Assembly: GCA_013399855.1 (NCBI GenBank)
Contig: VXAY01004345.1
Location: 363,569-427,568, forward strand
Length of the DNA stretch: 64,000 nucleotides
Reading direction: 5' to 3'
Source: Oxyruncus cristatus
Lineage: Eukaryota > Chordata > Aves > Passeriformes > Cotingidae
The number at the start of each line of letters is the position of its first letter. The first letter of the stretch is position 1. The position numbers were made by a program, and so were the translations under genes. Below the pieces are notes generated by a model. The model was not told where the DNA came from, ran no database searches, and was given only the letters and a program-made list of their open reading frames with translations. Positions 1-10,922 of the stretch are shown in pieces.

Positions 1-2368
1 ATAGGAAAGCAGACTTGGGAGTGAGCCAGGAACAAAGAAATACAACATTACATCAGCAAGGGTATAATTGGTGTTGTTTTGATGTCACCAAACACTGCAG
101 AGCACCAGAGAGTTTAAACCTTTCATCACGAGTACATTTCTGAGAGCTCTTTGAGAGACATACCAGCATCTTCCTTCTTCATCTCTGCACAGCATGTGGA
201 TATGTTGTAGGTACCTGGAGACAAGACTGGGTGAGATGAAGAGCTGGTGGGTAACGTGACACAGTCAGTTACCTCCTGATGGGTGCACAGGCATCCAGGG
301 CAGCTCCTTTCCCATGGCCCTTTTCTTGACTTTGCCAGATTATTTCTTCATACAGACCCAAACAAAATATCCTAATCACCCTCTTTCTGATCAGAAATTA
401 ACAGGAAAGAAAAACATCTATTAATACTTCAAATTATTTTTAAGTGCTCTGCACGTGTTCTTTGGGGATGGGTCAATATAAGTAATGAGGTTTTTTTCCA
501 TCACTGCTATTTCTGTCTCTTGTGCTACCGTGTGAAGCCAAAGCCCTGCAGGTCCTTGGCACTGGGGACCCATCTGTCCCTGCTGCCATCCCTGCAGGCT
601 GCAGGTGCCAGGAGCAGGGACAGCTCAGGGAAGGGCCACCGCAGTGGCTCCTGCAGCTTGGCCTTGTCCCCTCTGGAGAAGGTACCCGTGTCCAAACTGC
701 TCCATCCTCTCTCCTCTTCTCCCTTCTGAACAGGAGGGCTTACAGAACTCATGAACCCAGATACCCTCTGACCGTGTGAAACCAGTTAAATGCAGTGGAG
801 AAAGGTGTAAGAGAGAGCATGCGGCTATAAAATATAGATAAATACTCTTGAAGTGTACCTGTAAAATCCATGAATCCCCAGTGGGAGCCCTCACGCTCCA
901 TTCCATACTCTCCTGCAGTTTGCTGTGAGCCATGCCTGGCTCTCCAGGGGCTTTTCTTCCCAGATGCTGATTCAGAGTCTTTGCAAACCCTTTTTGGAAA
1001 TTCCAAGGATTCTGTACAGTGTGACACAGGTGAGTGTTTTGCTGGGCTCGGATTGATTGCTATTGTGTGCCATTGACAACAAGCCATTTACTGTGTCAGA
1101 TCCTCCTTGCACTGTAAACATTGTCACAGAGCCCCCAAGGTGACCTGAGGCTGGTGGGGAGGGAGGGGACCGGAGGCTTTGCCTCGTTCAGCTGCTCCGT
1201 TATGCTCTGTACACAGGTAAAACTATAAATATTTTACTGTTCTGCTGGAGGCTGTGCTATGGAAAGCGTGGTGGCTGTTGGTGAGAAAGAGGCAGACACT
1301 GAGATGAGCAGGGATTTTCAGTAAGGAAGGAGTTTCAAAGCAGCAGGGGTAGTTCAGCCCCTGGTGAGCTGGTCCCCAGGTCCCTGCCGCAGCTGTGCTT
1401 CACCACCCTGCACTCACTGCTTGGGCTTCTACAAGTAGTCATGTAGCTACAGCGTGTGATGCTTTGGAAAGGTACGGCTGAAAATGCAGCCCCTGCTTGA
1501 TGTGGGCTAAGTCCATGGCAAGGCTTTGGAAAGACCCCACAGTGATTCCCCCCCAAACCCCAACGCAGTGCTCGCTGTCCCTCAAACTCCCCCGTCAGCC
1601 GCACAAGGGGCTTTTCTGTCCTTTGTGCTGTGTGAGATATTCCGCTCTCAGAAACATGGGAAGGAGATAAATCCAACCACCTTGTCCAAGTCATTTTTTC
1701 TGCACCACAGGAAGAAAGTGTCACTTGTAAAAAAAAAAAAGTGGATCATCCAGTGGAAATCTCCATGTCGCTAGGAAAACCCCCGCTGAGGGAGGAAAAG
1801 CCTTTATGTTTAGACCTGTGTGCCATGGCGTTGCGGAGTGCAGCTCACATTTCCATTTGCTCATGAAGTGGCTGTGGTGGTGCAGATACAATCTCAGAAA
1901 CACCACATGTGAACTGCAGCGAGGAGTTTCCACGTCAGCACTGCACAGTAACTGCAAAATCAGTGCGGGAGGAATTGGTCTCCTTGAGGCTCCAGAGGTA
2001 CCTGGGGTTTTCCAGGTGGCTTTTTTTGCTGAGGTCAAGTGTGTCACTTGGCCCAGGAGCAGCAATTCCAGATGCTGGGTAATTTGGAAAAACACCGATC
2101 CCAGCAAGGGATCTTTTGTCTGCTGGTGTCTGTGACAGAGGACCTGTGAAAGCCCAGCTTCCAGTGGCCAAATTCCAAGAGAACCTTCACTGCTGTCACT
2201 GCTGAGGGTTTTGGTGGTGGCAGGAAGGTGGGGAGCACCGGCCCCACACCTGGGACATTCCACCCAGACACCTGAGGTTGTGCTTGGACCACAGATGAAG
2301 AACAGAACCTTCAAAGCTACCAGCCTGATCACAGCCACTGCAATGTCACTTTTTTGTGCCAAAGGAAG

Positions 2369-2606
2369 TTTAGGGTGGGTATTAGGAAAAATTTCTTCAC
2401 GGAAGGGGTGGTCAGGCATTGGAACAGGTTGTGCAGGGAAGTACTGGAGTTGCCGTCTCTGGAAGTGTTCAAAAAACAAGTAGATGTGGCACTTGGGGAC
2501 ATCGTTTAATGGTGGTCTTGGCGGTGCTGGATTAACAGTTGGAACTGATGATCTTCAAGGGCTTTTCCAACCATAATGATTCTATGGTTCTGTGATTTCT
2601 GTGATG
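2369..2606 (+). mobile_element. CR1 LINE 3' fragment, sense
   Basis: The sequence follows the CR1 3' end: a 'ggtattaggaaaaatttcttcac' type segment, then 'ggcattggaacaggttg', 'tggaagtgttcaaaa', 'gatgatcttcaagg' and a terminal ATTCTATGGTTCTGTG-like tail. It is truncated at its 5' end, as most avian CR1 copies are. The tail lies to the right, so the element is in plus orientation. Confidence 0.88.
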
Positions 2607-4050
2607 CAGCTTTGGGTCCAGGAGTAGAAGTGTTGCAGTGGCAGGGCCCTGGTGTGTGGTGTCACCTCGGCTGGCCCTTCCACTGAAGTGTGACTCTCCC
2701 TGTTGTAAATATATTTTCACTTGGGAAAGTTGTTCTAGAAACTTTATCTTCAAAGTCTTCCAACTTACCGCTCAGATTTGCTTATGACTCATCCAGATCC
2801 TGCTTATTTGTATGCCAGGACCATATCTCAGGCAACCTATTTGTTTTTCCCCTGTGTTTTCACCCCAGATCATGGCACAGCCTCCTCTCTGGGACCATTT
2901 CCCACGTGGCAGATCTCTGCCCCTGTCCTGTCTGCTCCTGGGGTTGTGCCCTCTCTTCAAGCTGGCAGCTTTGGCCTTTGGAAAGGATGGGTTTTTCGTG
3001 CTGTGGAGAGCACAGGCAGTGCATGGATAGATGCAGAGGGCACCGTGGCTTGCTTTGGGCTGCTGCTTGACCTGTCACTGAACGCGAGGCTGCACAGCCT
3101 TCCTTTCCTGGGCAAGCCACTGTGCTTGTTCAAGGCCAAGAATCAAAGGGGCTGAGAAGACCTCTCCTTCACCCACCAGACATTAAGAGATTGAGGCTGA
3201 GTTGCCCTCGTGGGCTGTGCCCACCTGTGTGGGTTGTGATGGTGCCCAGGAGCAGATGGGGACCCTGGAACAGCCTCCTTGGGGAAGGACCTGCACAGGG
3301 CTCCTCATGGCAAGGTCAGAGCCACCCTCCCCTCTGCCTGCAGAGCAACAGGCAGCTGCTTTCTCAGGGCTACCAAATCCCTAAAACCAGCTTCACGAGC
3401 CCTACAGGCATTGCTGTGACCACCGGGGGTCCCGGTCACTGCCAAGAGCCACAGCAGGGAAAGCACTGAGGTGTTTGCTAAGATGGGACAAGTATGAGCT
3501 GGTCAGCACAGGAATGAGCACTGAGGTTGCTAAACTGATTTAATTTGCTCCTTTTTTTTTTTTTATCCTCTTTGAGAAAGTATCTAGAAAAAGAGCCAAT
3601 CATTCTGCTGTTGATTGAACTGAGTTGGAAGCGATCTAAGCCAAGCTTGCACTGAAATTAAAGAAGATGTGAATGATGCAGATTTAAATGTCTTTTCTGC
3701 AGAGAAGAGTATTTAGATATAAAAAGTAGAGAGAATATTTAGAGTTTGCTTCAAGATCCTTTGCAATGACAGAGAAAGGAAGACAAATATATTAGAATCC
3801 TTTTGAAATGTTAAGTATACTTTATTTGGTATTCCTTATACAGCTCAGTTTTAGGTAAAACAATTCTCCATAACTCCAGGTGATCTCATTCAGAATTATC
3901 TTTTCTTTTGCAAAATGTTCAAATAACTTCTTGGAGCCAAGAGCAGCTTGTGAGCACCAGCCTGTGAAAGGTCACCCAAGGTATGCCAGCGCCCTGATGT
4001 CCCTGGAACCTTCATTCGCTTTTTCTCCCTTGCACACTCTGCTCATGCTT

Positions 4051-4165
4051 CCACAGGGCAGGGACACCTTCCACTGTCCCAGGTTGCTCCAAGCCCCGTC
4101 TAACCTGGCCTTGGACACTTCCAGGGCTGGGGCAACCCGTGCCAGGGCCTCCCCACCTCACAGGG
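4051..4165 (-). mobile_element. CR1 fragment, antisense, degraded
   Basis: It holds the antisense CR1 words 'gcagggacaccttccac', 'caggttgctccaagccccgtc', 'cttggacacttccagg' and 'gccagggcctccccac'. The tail itself is not seen, so the insertion is degraded or internally truncated. Confidence 0.75.
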
Positions 4166-7100
4166 AACCAGCCGGGCTTTTGAGGTGCTGGGCGAGCCGT
4201 TCCCAGTGACCTCTTCCCTCTGCCCCCTTGGAATCCCCGAGTCCTGGTTTTATTCTGCCTGAAAAGGGTTTTTTGTGCCTCCTCCTCTGGCCCTGCATCC
4301 CCGCAGCTGAGAGGCTGCCGAGGGTGGTGTGATGCTCTGACCTGCCAACAACAATCCAGGGCTGTGTTTCCTTTCCGAAAAGGCATTTGCATATCCTCCA
4401 TTCACTTCTTTGGTTAAATACATTTGAAAAGGCAAAAGCTCTGGGTCACTGAGACTGAAGAATGGGCTGTCTGGGGGCCTCCCCCACCTTAACCCTTTGG
4501 AACCTCGCTCCAGCGTCTTGGAGAGACAGGGCTTAAAACATCCAGAGAAGGGGATTTAAAGGCTTTTTTTGCAGCAGGGATGGGGAAAGAGGCTGGAGAT
4601 GGGGGAAGTCCTGACAGAAGGCAGCAAAAATGTGCCATATACCTCTGAACTGAAAATTTGCTTATGTGCAGCCATAGATAGAGTTGGAGAGAGTTTGCGA
4701 AATTTAGCATGGACAGAAGTGCCTTCATGGGGACTTGAAAATACCTGTGGAAACAGGAGAGCAGAAGCAAGTTACAGCAGTGTCAGGCACAGAGAGGTAC
4801 AGGGTGCCTCAGGGTGTGGAATCAGAAAGAGCAACTGCCTAGAAACAAAAATACAAATAACCTAATTGCTGCTTTAGTTAACAAAATAAATAAAAAACCC
4901 TGAAGCAACAACAAAGATCCTGAAACATAAACCGAGTGTTTAAAAACATTCAAACAATGTAACCACTTGTTATTACTGTCAGGAGAAAAAAAGGTTTCAG
5001 CAAAGTATTTAACTTGGAATATTTAAGGACGTCTCAAATCACAGCCCAACCACAGATTTCTCAAAAGCCCTCCATGGGATGATGCCAAACCCCCTCTTTT
5101 CCCACATTTTCCAGCACAGTGCCAGGCCCTTGCTGCCAGGAGAACTGGAGCTGGGTGTGGGACAAAGTTGGGGTCCCTGGCTGGTGGGTGCCAGCCCTGC
5201 TGATGTGTCAGGGTGCAGAAGGGGCCCCTTTGGTGCCCATGTGCCAGGACATGTGCCCTGCACCTCTCTGCACCCACCACGCTCAGCTGCAACATGGAGA
5301 CTGTGCTTCTGGACGCCTGCAAAGTGTTTTGAGGATGACAGCTGGGCAGAGATGAATAAGCAGTAAATTCATCATCGTGGGTTTATTTTTGTTCCTTTGC
5401 CATCCATTGGCATCCCTGCAGTGTAAGGAAATTGAGGGCTAGAGGGAGACAAGGCAGAAACACTTGCCTGGTAGCCTCTTATTAATGTTCCTAATTATTG
5501 AATTAATCCTCTATTTGTGCCCTATGCTTCCTTCCTGCTGCTCTTTGGAAGTGGTCAAAATATAGGCTGTGTAATCATAAAAGCATAATATCTGACCAGA
5601 AGACGTAGAAAGGAAAGAGAGGCCACTAAAAAGAAACACAAGGCAGTAAAGTTCCCCCATCTTACACAACTTACATTACTTGAATTATTGGCTGGTTTTT
5701 ATTTCTGCTTGAGGCAGGGTTTTCCATGATGGGTCTTAAGGAATGTAGAGGTACTGCTGGCTTTCTGTTCTGTAACTGAAGCTATTGCCCTGGTTTATGG
5801 GAATGTCCTGAAAGACAAAGCAGCAGTTTTTATTGAGTTATCCTCAGAATTTTGGAGGGCCATGTGTGACTCTTTCACAGAGTCTTCTTTCTTTTTGTGT
5901 TTGGCTGGGAGCATTAGAAGCACTGTGATTCACTGACACACCTTTTTTTTTCCTCCTGGATGAGTGAGGTCTCGGCCAAATCCCATGAAAGTCCTTTGAA
6001 ATCTTTTCATTGATTTTACTGGTAGTTGAGTCTCACTGGGCTTTAGACTGAGCACAAAAGGTGAATTCTAATTTCTTTTGTACTTGTATAAGCATCCCTG
6101 CTACTTAATGTTCTAAGATGAGCAGAAGCTTGGGGCAGATTTCTACAGAAGCAGAAGGCACCTAAGTTGTGGTTTGAAGCTCAGAGGGCTTTGTGGCTCC
6201 CCTTGCCTTGGCCAGGTCCTGGGTGCTCAGCACCTCTGGGCTCAGCCCTGCCAGCCCTCAGCCTCCTGTTCCACAAGGCACAGCTCATACACCTGCAGGA
6301 GGATCTGCAAACAGGCTTGAACTGCCCTCTGCACTCCCCTGCCAAAGGATCTCAGAGCAAATCCCTGTTTATGGAGAACTGCATGCTTCCCTCAGCTGGG
6401 AATCCAAAAAAGGAGGTTGTCTTCCCACAAAGCACTGCCCTGACCACTCCGCTCTGCAATCACCTGGCAGAAAAAGCTGAAGCTTTTATTCAGTGTATTA
6501 CTTAGAGTATGCGTACATCTTTTTTCCCTCAAGGTAGGCAGCCTACATCCAGCTTCCTTGCTTTGTTCTCTCTCATCACTCTCTGATGGTTGTTCCAGAG
6601 CGTGAGTCCATATGCTGTGTGTATGTGCAAGGAAAGCAAAACAAGAGAAAGGGAATTACTGCTCAGGGTGTTTATGGAGGAGGTAAAAGGGTCAGAGGCT
6701 GTCCTGAAACACATGTGTACTGAATCCCTCCAGCTATGCTGAGGGTATTATTGCCCACTGTGAGATTAATGGAGGTAGGCAAGACCATCCCTTAACAGCA
6801 AGAGCTTGAAAGAAGAGCTCAGTAGCAAAGTAACTTGCTTTTAATCCAGTATTTATTTAAAATCAGTATTCCCACATCCGATTTGGGGCACTCCATCAAG
6901 ATGTGTTGTGTCTGTGGGATACAGGCACTGAAGGGCCCAGCCAGGCCAGGGCTGCTCCCACACCTGAAATATTTCATGACTACAAAGTTTCTCTCAAGCT
7001 CATAAGGAAGAAAGTGGCAGGAATCTGAGCTGGTGAATATTGCTGAGGTCCCATTTAGCAGCACTGTGATGCTGATTTGCACCTGCAGACCATTCAGTAC

Positions 7101-7718
7101 TCCCTGCCCTACCCTAGCAATTTGATGAATTAAGCCTGATTGCAGAACAACCCCCATGTGAGCCAAAGAAGTGATATTTGACAAGCTTGCCTGAAATCTC
7201 ATTAAATATTCTCTTCATTCATGAGTGTTAACTGTTCTTTGAGAATTCTCTATTATGCACTCTAATATCACAAGTACAGTTTAGGACAGGTCAGACAGAA
7301 ACTTTATTAACTATGGTAACAGTGAGTGTTCAGACAGCCTCTCCCCTCTGCTCCCCACTTTTCTGCTAAGCAACTGAGGAGATGCAGCCTAGATACAGTT
7401 TCAGGAAAAAAAAGAAAGAGTTGAGGAATACAACAATTTCAGTGTTAATAAAGGCAGCTATCCAACCCCTGGAGTGATGGACTCCTCAGGCGCCTTCCTA
7501 ACGCCCGAGTTCAGTAAATGATGAACAGTAAATAAGATGGTGATACGGACTGAGGGCTCCCGGGGAGGCCCAGGGGTGGCACACCCTGTGTTATCTTTGC
7601 TCAGAAGAGGGGAGTTGGAAGCTACCAGACACTGTTGGCTTTCAGTTGAAAGGAATGGTTTTTTAGTTAGGAGAAACATCTCAGCCAGACCTCTCAAATG
7701 TAAATATTAATAGTTTAC

Positions 7719-7875
7719 CAACACTTGGACACTTCGAGGGATGTGGCAGCCACAGCTTCTCTGGGCAACCTGTGCCAGGACCCCACCACTCTCACAGGGA
7801 AGAATTTCTTCCTAACATCTAATCTAAAGCCTGCCCTCTGTCAGGGAGAAGCCATTCCCCCTTGTCCCGTCACTG
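7719..7875 (-). mobile_element. CR1 fragment, antisense
   Basis: The antisense CR1 order is recognisable: 'cacttggacacttcgagggatg', 'cagcttctctgggcaacctgtgccagg', 'gggaagaatttcttcctaacatctaatctaaa', then 'gaagccattcccccttgtcc'. The tail side is missing on the left. Confidence 0.85.
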
Positions 7876-8309
7876 TCTGCCCATACTCAACCTGTAAAGT
7901 TTTTAATCCAGCAGACCAGGACTGGCAATGCAGACTTTCTACTGTAAGAAACTTGCTTTTGTGATGACTTTTCCCCAAAGGGGGGAAAAAAAAAAAAAAA
8001 AGAAAGCAAAAAAAGAGCTGGTTTTAATTTTAAATTGAGCATTTGCAGGAAGGCTTTGCAGTTTTACACCCAAAAGCCTTGATGGGAGCCTGTAAAGCCT
8101 CCGGTATGACAGAGGCGTGTGAAAACACTGCAATATTCAGGAGCTGAGCGGGTGGGTTTTCCCTCTCTGGGAGGCGGCTCCCACCGCGGGATGTGGAGCC
8201 TCAAGGGTTACAGCGAGCATCGCTGCTGCTGCGCTAATACAGCCTAAGCCGATATTAGCCAAGCTTAACTTCTCCCCGCCGTTTGCAGATGGGAGGGGGC
8301 GGGCCGGGC

Positions 8310-8393
8310 CGCAGTCAGCAGTTCTGTGCGGGCAGCGGGAGGGCTCAGTCCCGGCCATGAGCTGACCCGCACCGGCACCGGGCGCGGCGGGCG
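8310..8393 (+). other. ACSL6: ACSL6 non-coding first exon (3' end firm, 5' end not)
   Basis: The exon end at 8393 is set by the donor GTGAGTC at 8394-8400. Read back from the splice in the phase of exon 2, the frame hits a TGA at 8363-8365 with no ATG after it. The exon is therefore untranslated when joined to 20511, and translation must start at the ATG at 20537. It carries a two-codon upstream ORF at 8357-8365. The start coordinate is only a guess downstream of the GC box. Confidence 0.5.
8357..8365 (+). promoter_or_regulatory. Minimal upstream ORF (Met-Ser-stop) in ACSL6 leader
   Basis: The leader reads ATG AGC TGA with G at -3 and A at +4, a usable initiation context. If the transcription start is 5' of 8357, every mRNA from this promoter would carry this minimal uORF about 140 spliced bases before the plausible end of the untranslated leader. 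Its effect on translation is inference. Confidence 0.4.
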
Positions 8394-8704
8394 GTGAGTC
8401 CCGGAGGGGGCCTTTGTTCGGCGGGAAGGGGCCAGAGGAGCCCGGCGGGGTCCGCGGGCTGCGGGCGGGTCCGGGCGGGACGCGGGGGCTCCGGGCGGGC
8501 CGCGGCATCCCCACAGCCCGGCTCCGGGGTGCCGAGCGAGGCGAGCTGGCCGAAGGCGGGTCTGCGGGAGGGCCGCTGTGCGGAGGGACCCCCGGCGCCG
8601 CTGCTCGGGCTGGGCGGGCCGCCTGCCGCGGGGGGATGCGGGACAGCCGCGGGACGGGCGGCACCGGCTTGTGGCTGGGGGGCCTTGCTGCTGTTTTGGG
8701 GGGT

Positions 8705-8752
8705 NNNNNNNNNNNNNNNNNNNNNNNNNNNNNNNNNNNNNNNNNNNNNNNN
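8705..8752. other. Assembly gap (48 N)
   Basis: A run of 48 Ns inside the GC-rich island. The frames read through it are not real proteins. Confidence 0.99.
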
Positions 8753-9051
8753 TCCCGCCCGGCTCTGCCCGGAGCTCCCCGTGCCGGGGCAGCGGCCCCG
8801 CAGGGGGCTGCAGGGTGTGGGGTCGCAGCCCTGGGGGTCGGGGATCCCCCGGGCTCAGCGGTGAGCGCAGCTCTGCCTGCACCCAGCCACGCGTGGGGAC
8901 AAGGTCACTGCGATGCGGAGGTGCAGGCTGGGGCTGCCCCACAGGGCTCGGCCCCTTTGGGCTGATTCCCCCTGGGCCCACAGCAGGAGCTCTGCAGAGG
9001 CCGCCCGACTTGTTTAGTTGTGGTTGATCTTGAATGCTGTGTTGACTTTTG

Positions 9052-9545
9052 GGCCCCTCACTCCAAGAAAAACATTGGGGTGCTGGAGGGTGTCCAGAGA
9101 AGGGCACAGAGCTGGGGAAGGGTTTGGAGCACAAGTCTGATGAGGATCAGCTGTGGGAGCTTGGGGGGCTCAGCCTGGAGAAAGTAGGCTCAGAGGGGAC
9201 CTTGTCTCTCTGCAACTGCCTGAAAGGAGGGTGTAGCCAGGGGAGGGTTGGTCTCTTCTCCCAAGTAACAAAGTGGAGGGACAAGATGAAGTGGCCTCAA
9301 GGTGTACCAGGGGAGGTTTAGGTTGGATATTATGTACAATTTCTTCACCAAAATGGTTGTCCAAACCTGGAACAGGCTGCCCAGGACAGTGATGGAGTTA
9401 CCATCCCTAGAGGGATTTAACGGATGTGCAGATGTGGCACTTGGGGGCATGGTTTAGTGGTGGGCCTGGCAGTGCTGGGAGAGTGGTTGGACTCGATGAT
9501 CTGAGAAGGCTTTTCCAGCCTGAGCAATTCTGGGATTCTGTGACA
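9052..9545 (+). mobile_element. CR1 LINE 3' fragment, sense, about 0.5 kb
   Basis: This is the longest sense CR1 copy in the window. It runs from 'gggtgctggagggtgtccagagaagg' through 'ctcagcctggagaaa', 'gcctcaaggtgtaccaggggaggtttaggttggatatta', 'acaggctgcccagg', 'gttggactcgatgatctgagaaggcttttcc' to 'gcaattctgggattctgtga'. It lies just downstream of the ACSL6 CpG island, in intron 1. Confidence 0.93.
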
Positions 9546-10794
9546 GCCTGCTGGTCTCTAGGCTTTCTGTGCATCAACTTTCAGCGCCCCGACATCCGTG
9601 TAGGCTCTTTGCAGTGTGTGTCTCTGCCTGAGGGATCTCCTGGTGCTGGTGACATGTGCCTCTGCCAAAGCTACACAGCGGTGGTTGGTTGCAAGCATTC
9701 AGTGTATTGTAGTTTCCTGAGTGATGTGGCTCCAAATTCAGCACTCTGCATTCACACCCTCCTGGAGCACGGAACCATGAGCATGCTCCACCCGCCAGGA
9801 AGAGCCTGCTGGTGTGTTGAGTGCTGATGGGGGTGTGTCCTGATGTCAGGGACAGAACATGGAAACCTTATCAGGAGCCATGAGATCCCCACTCTGGTTT
9901 CTTGCTTGCCGTGTTGTGTTATCATGTGCCAGTTCTTGGTGCATTCCATCCTTTGGCATGCTGGGGACAGGTGGGGTTGGAGATGTGAGGAGAATGGGAA
10001 GATGATGCTTTCAGTAGTTTCAGAGAGGCTCCTGGAAGGAGAAGGGTCCCTGTCGGCTCCTGTGGGTGTACAGTAGGGTGGGTCAGGCATAACCCTGGGT
10101 ACAGCTGCCAGGGTGGCTGGTGCAGCTGAGAGACCTCCTTGGAAAATCTTCTGCACCAACCAGACGTGGTTATTTGCTGTTTACCCGGGCAGGGAGAGCA
10201 GCCCCGAATTCTGTGTCCATTTCTGCAGTGATCAGCCCGGTTTTACTGACCTCACACGAGAGAGAAATGTGAAGTTGTGTTCCTTTAAAAGCACGGTGAT
10301 ACTCTCGTGCACAGAAGAGGTTATTTTGAGAAGCTCTGGCTGTTTGCAGGCAGTGTGTTTCGGTGATGACCGGAGGCTGCTGGCGCAAGGCCCAGGCAGG
10401 CAGAGGGCACGGCGGGAGCCGGCAGGTCTGTGCAGCGGGCAGGGCTGCTGCATCACGCTCATCCTGCCCCACCTGCCATCCCACTGCTGTCCCCTCACCC
10501 GCGGGGAGAGGGGGGAGTTGCTTTCCTTTGAGTTTTTTGGCACACGACCTGCATCTTAATTTCCTTGTCCCTTATTGCACTACGAGGTTGCCAAATAACC
10601 CTTGAACAACTTTCAGAGGTGCCTTCAGCTGCTGGTTTGTTCTGGGATAAAACCTGGACCAGATTCAGGCAGTAATGTTCCATGTGCACAGGGTCTGGAT
10701 AAAACTCTGCTCTGTCCAAGTGTTCTTAACCTTTGGGGTCTCCTCCTTCCCATCTGCACAGACAGGGTCCTTTTGAAAAGCACTACAACTCTAG

Positions 10795-10922
10795 GGCCAG
10801 GTTGGATGGAGCCCTGAGCAATCTGATCTAGTGGGGGGGCATCCCTGCCTGTGGTGTGGGGAAAGTGGAACTGGATTATGTTTAAGGACCCTTCCAGCCC
10901 AAACCACTCTGTGATTCTGTGA
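10795..10922 (+). mobile_element. CR1 3' terminal fragment, sense
   Basis: 'gggccaggttggatggagccctgagcaa' is followed by 'atctagtggg', 'tttaaggacccttccagcccaaaccactctgtgattctgtgaa'. This is the last ~130 bp of a CR1 copy, in ACSL6 intron 1. Confidence 0.88.

Larger units (their letters stand above)
1..8130. other. Upstream flank, no supported gene
   Basis: This stretch precedes the ACSL6 CpG island. All open frames here are short or low-complexity and none shows a recognisable domain, a signal peptide or a chain of phase-compatible exons. It contains CR1 fragments near 2369-2606, 4051-4165 and 7719-7870 and a T-run near 3552-3564. In mammals the next gene beyond the ACSL6 5' end is IL3, then CSF2. 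I looked for a small four-helix cytokine gene and could not recognise one, but such genes diverge fast and could be missed by eye. Confidence 0.5.
8130..9010. promoter_or_regulatory. ACSL6: CpG-island promoter of ACSL6
   Basis: This is a sharply GC- and CpG-rich block in otherwise AT-balanced DNA, with a consensus GC box (GGGGGCGGG) at 8295-8303. It contains a good splice donor (GCG|GTGAGT) at 8393/8394. Since the next matching structure downstream is the 5'UTR-bearing ACSL6 exon at 20511, this is the best candidate for the main ACSL6 promoter. An assembly gap of 48 Ns interrupts it at 8705-8752. No TATA box was seen. The transcription start is inferred, not visible. Confidence 0.7.

Noticed and set aside
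1721..2479. 252-codon minus-strand open frame
   Set aside because: It partly overlaps a CR1 copy in antisense, has no domain, and its composition matches chance translation.
8265..9134. 289-codon minus-strand open frame through the first CpG island
   Set aside because: It is low-complexity Pro/Arg/Ala-rich, passes through Ns and has no domain. Stop-poor frames are expected in CpG-rich DNA.
10320..10360. 'ctctggctgtttgcag' as the alternative hydrophobic first exon of ACSL6
   Set aside because: No GT donor follows in the needed phase, and no ATG with a hydrophobic run precedes it.
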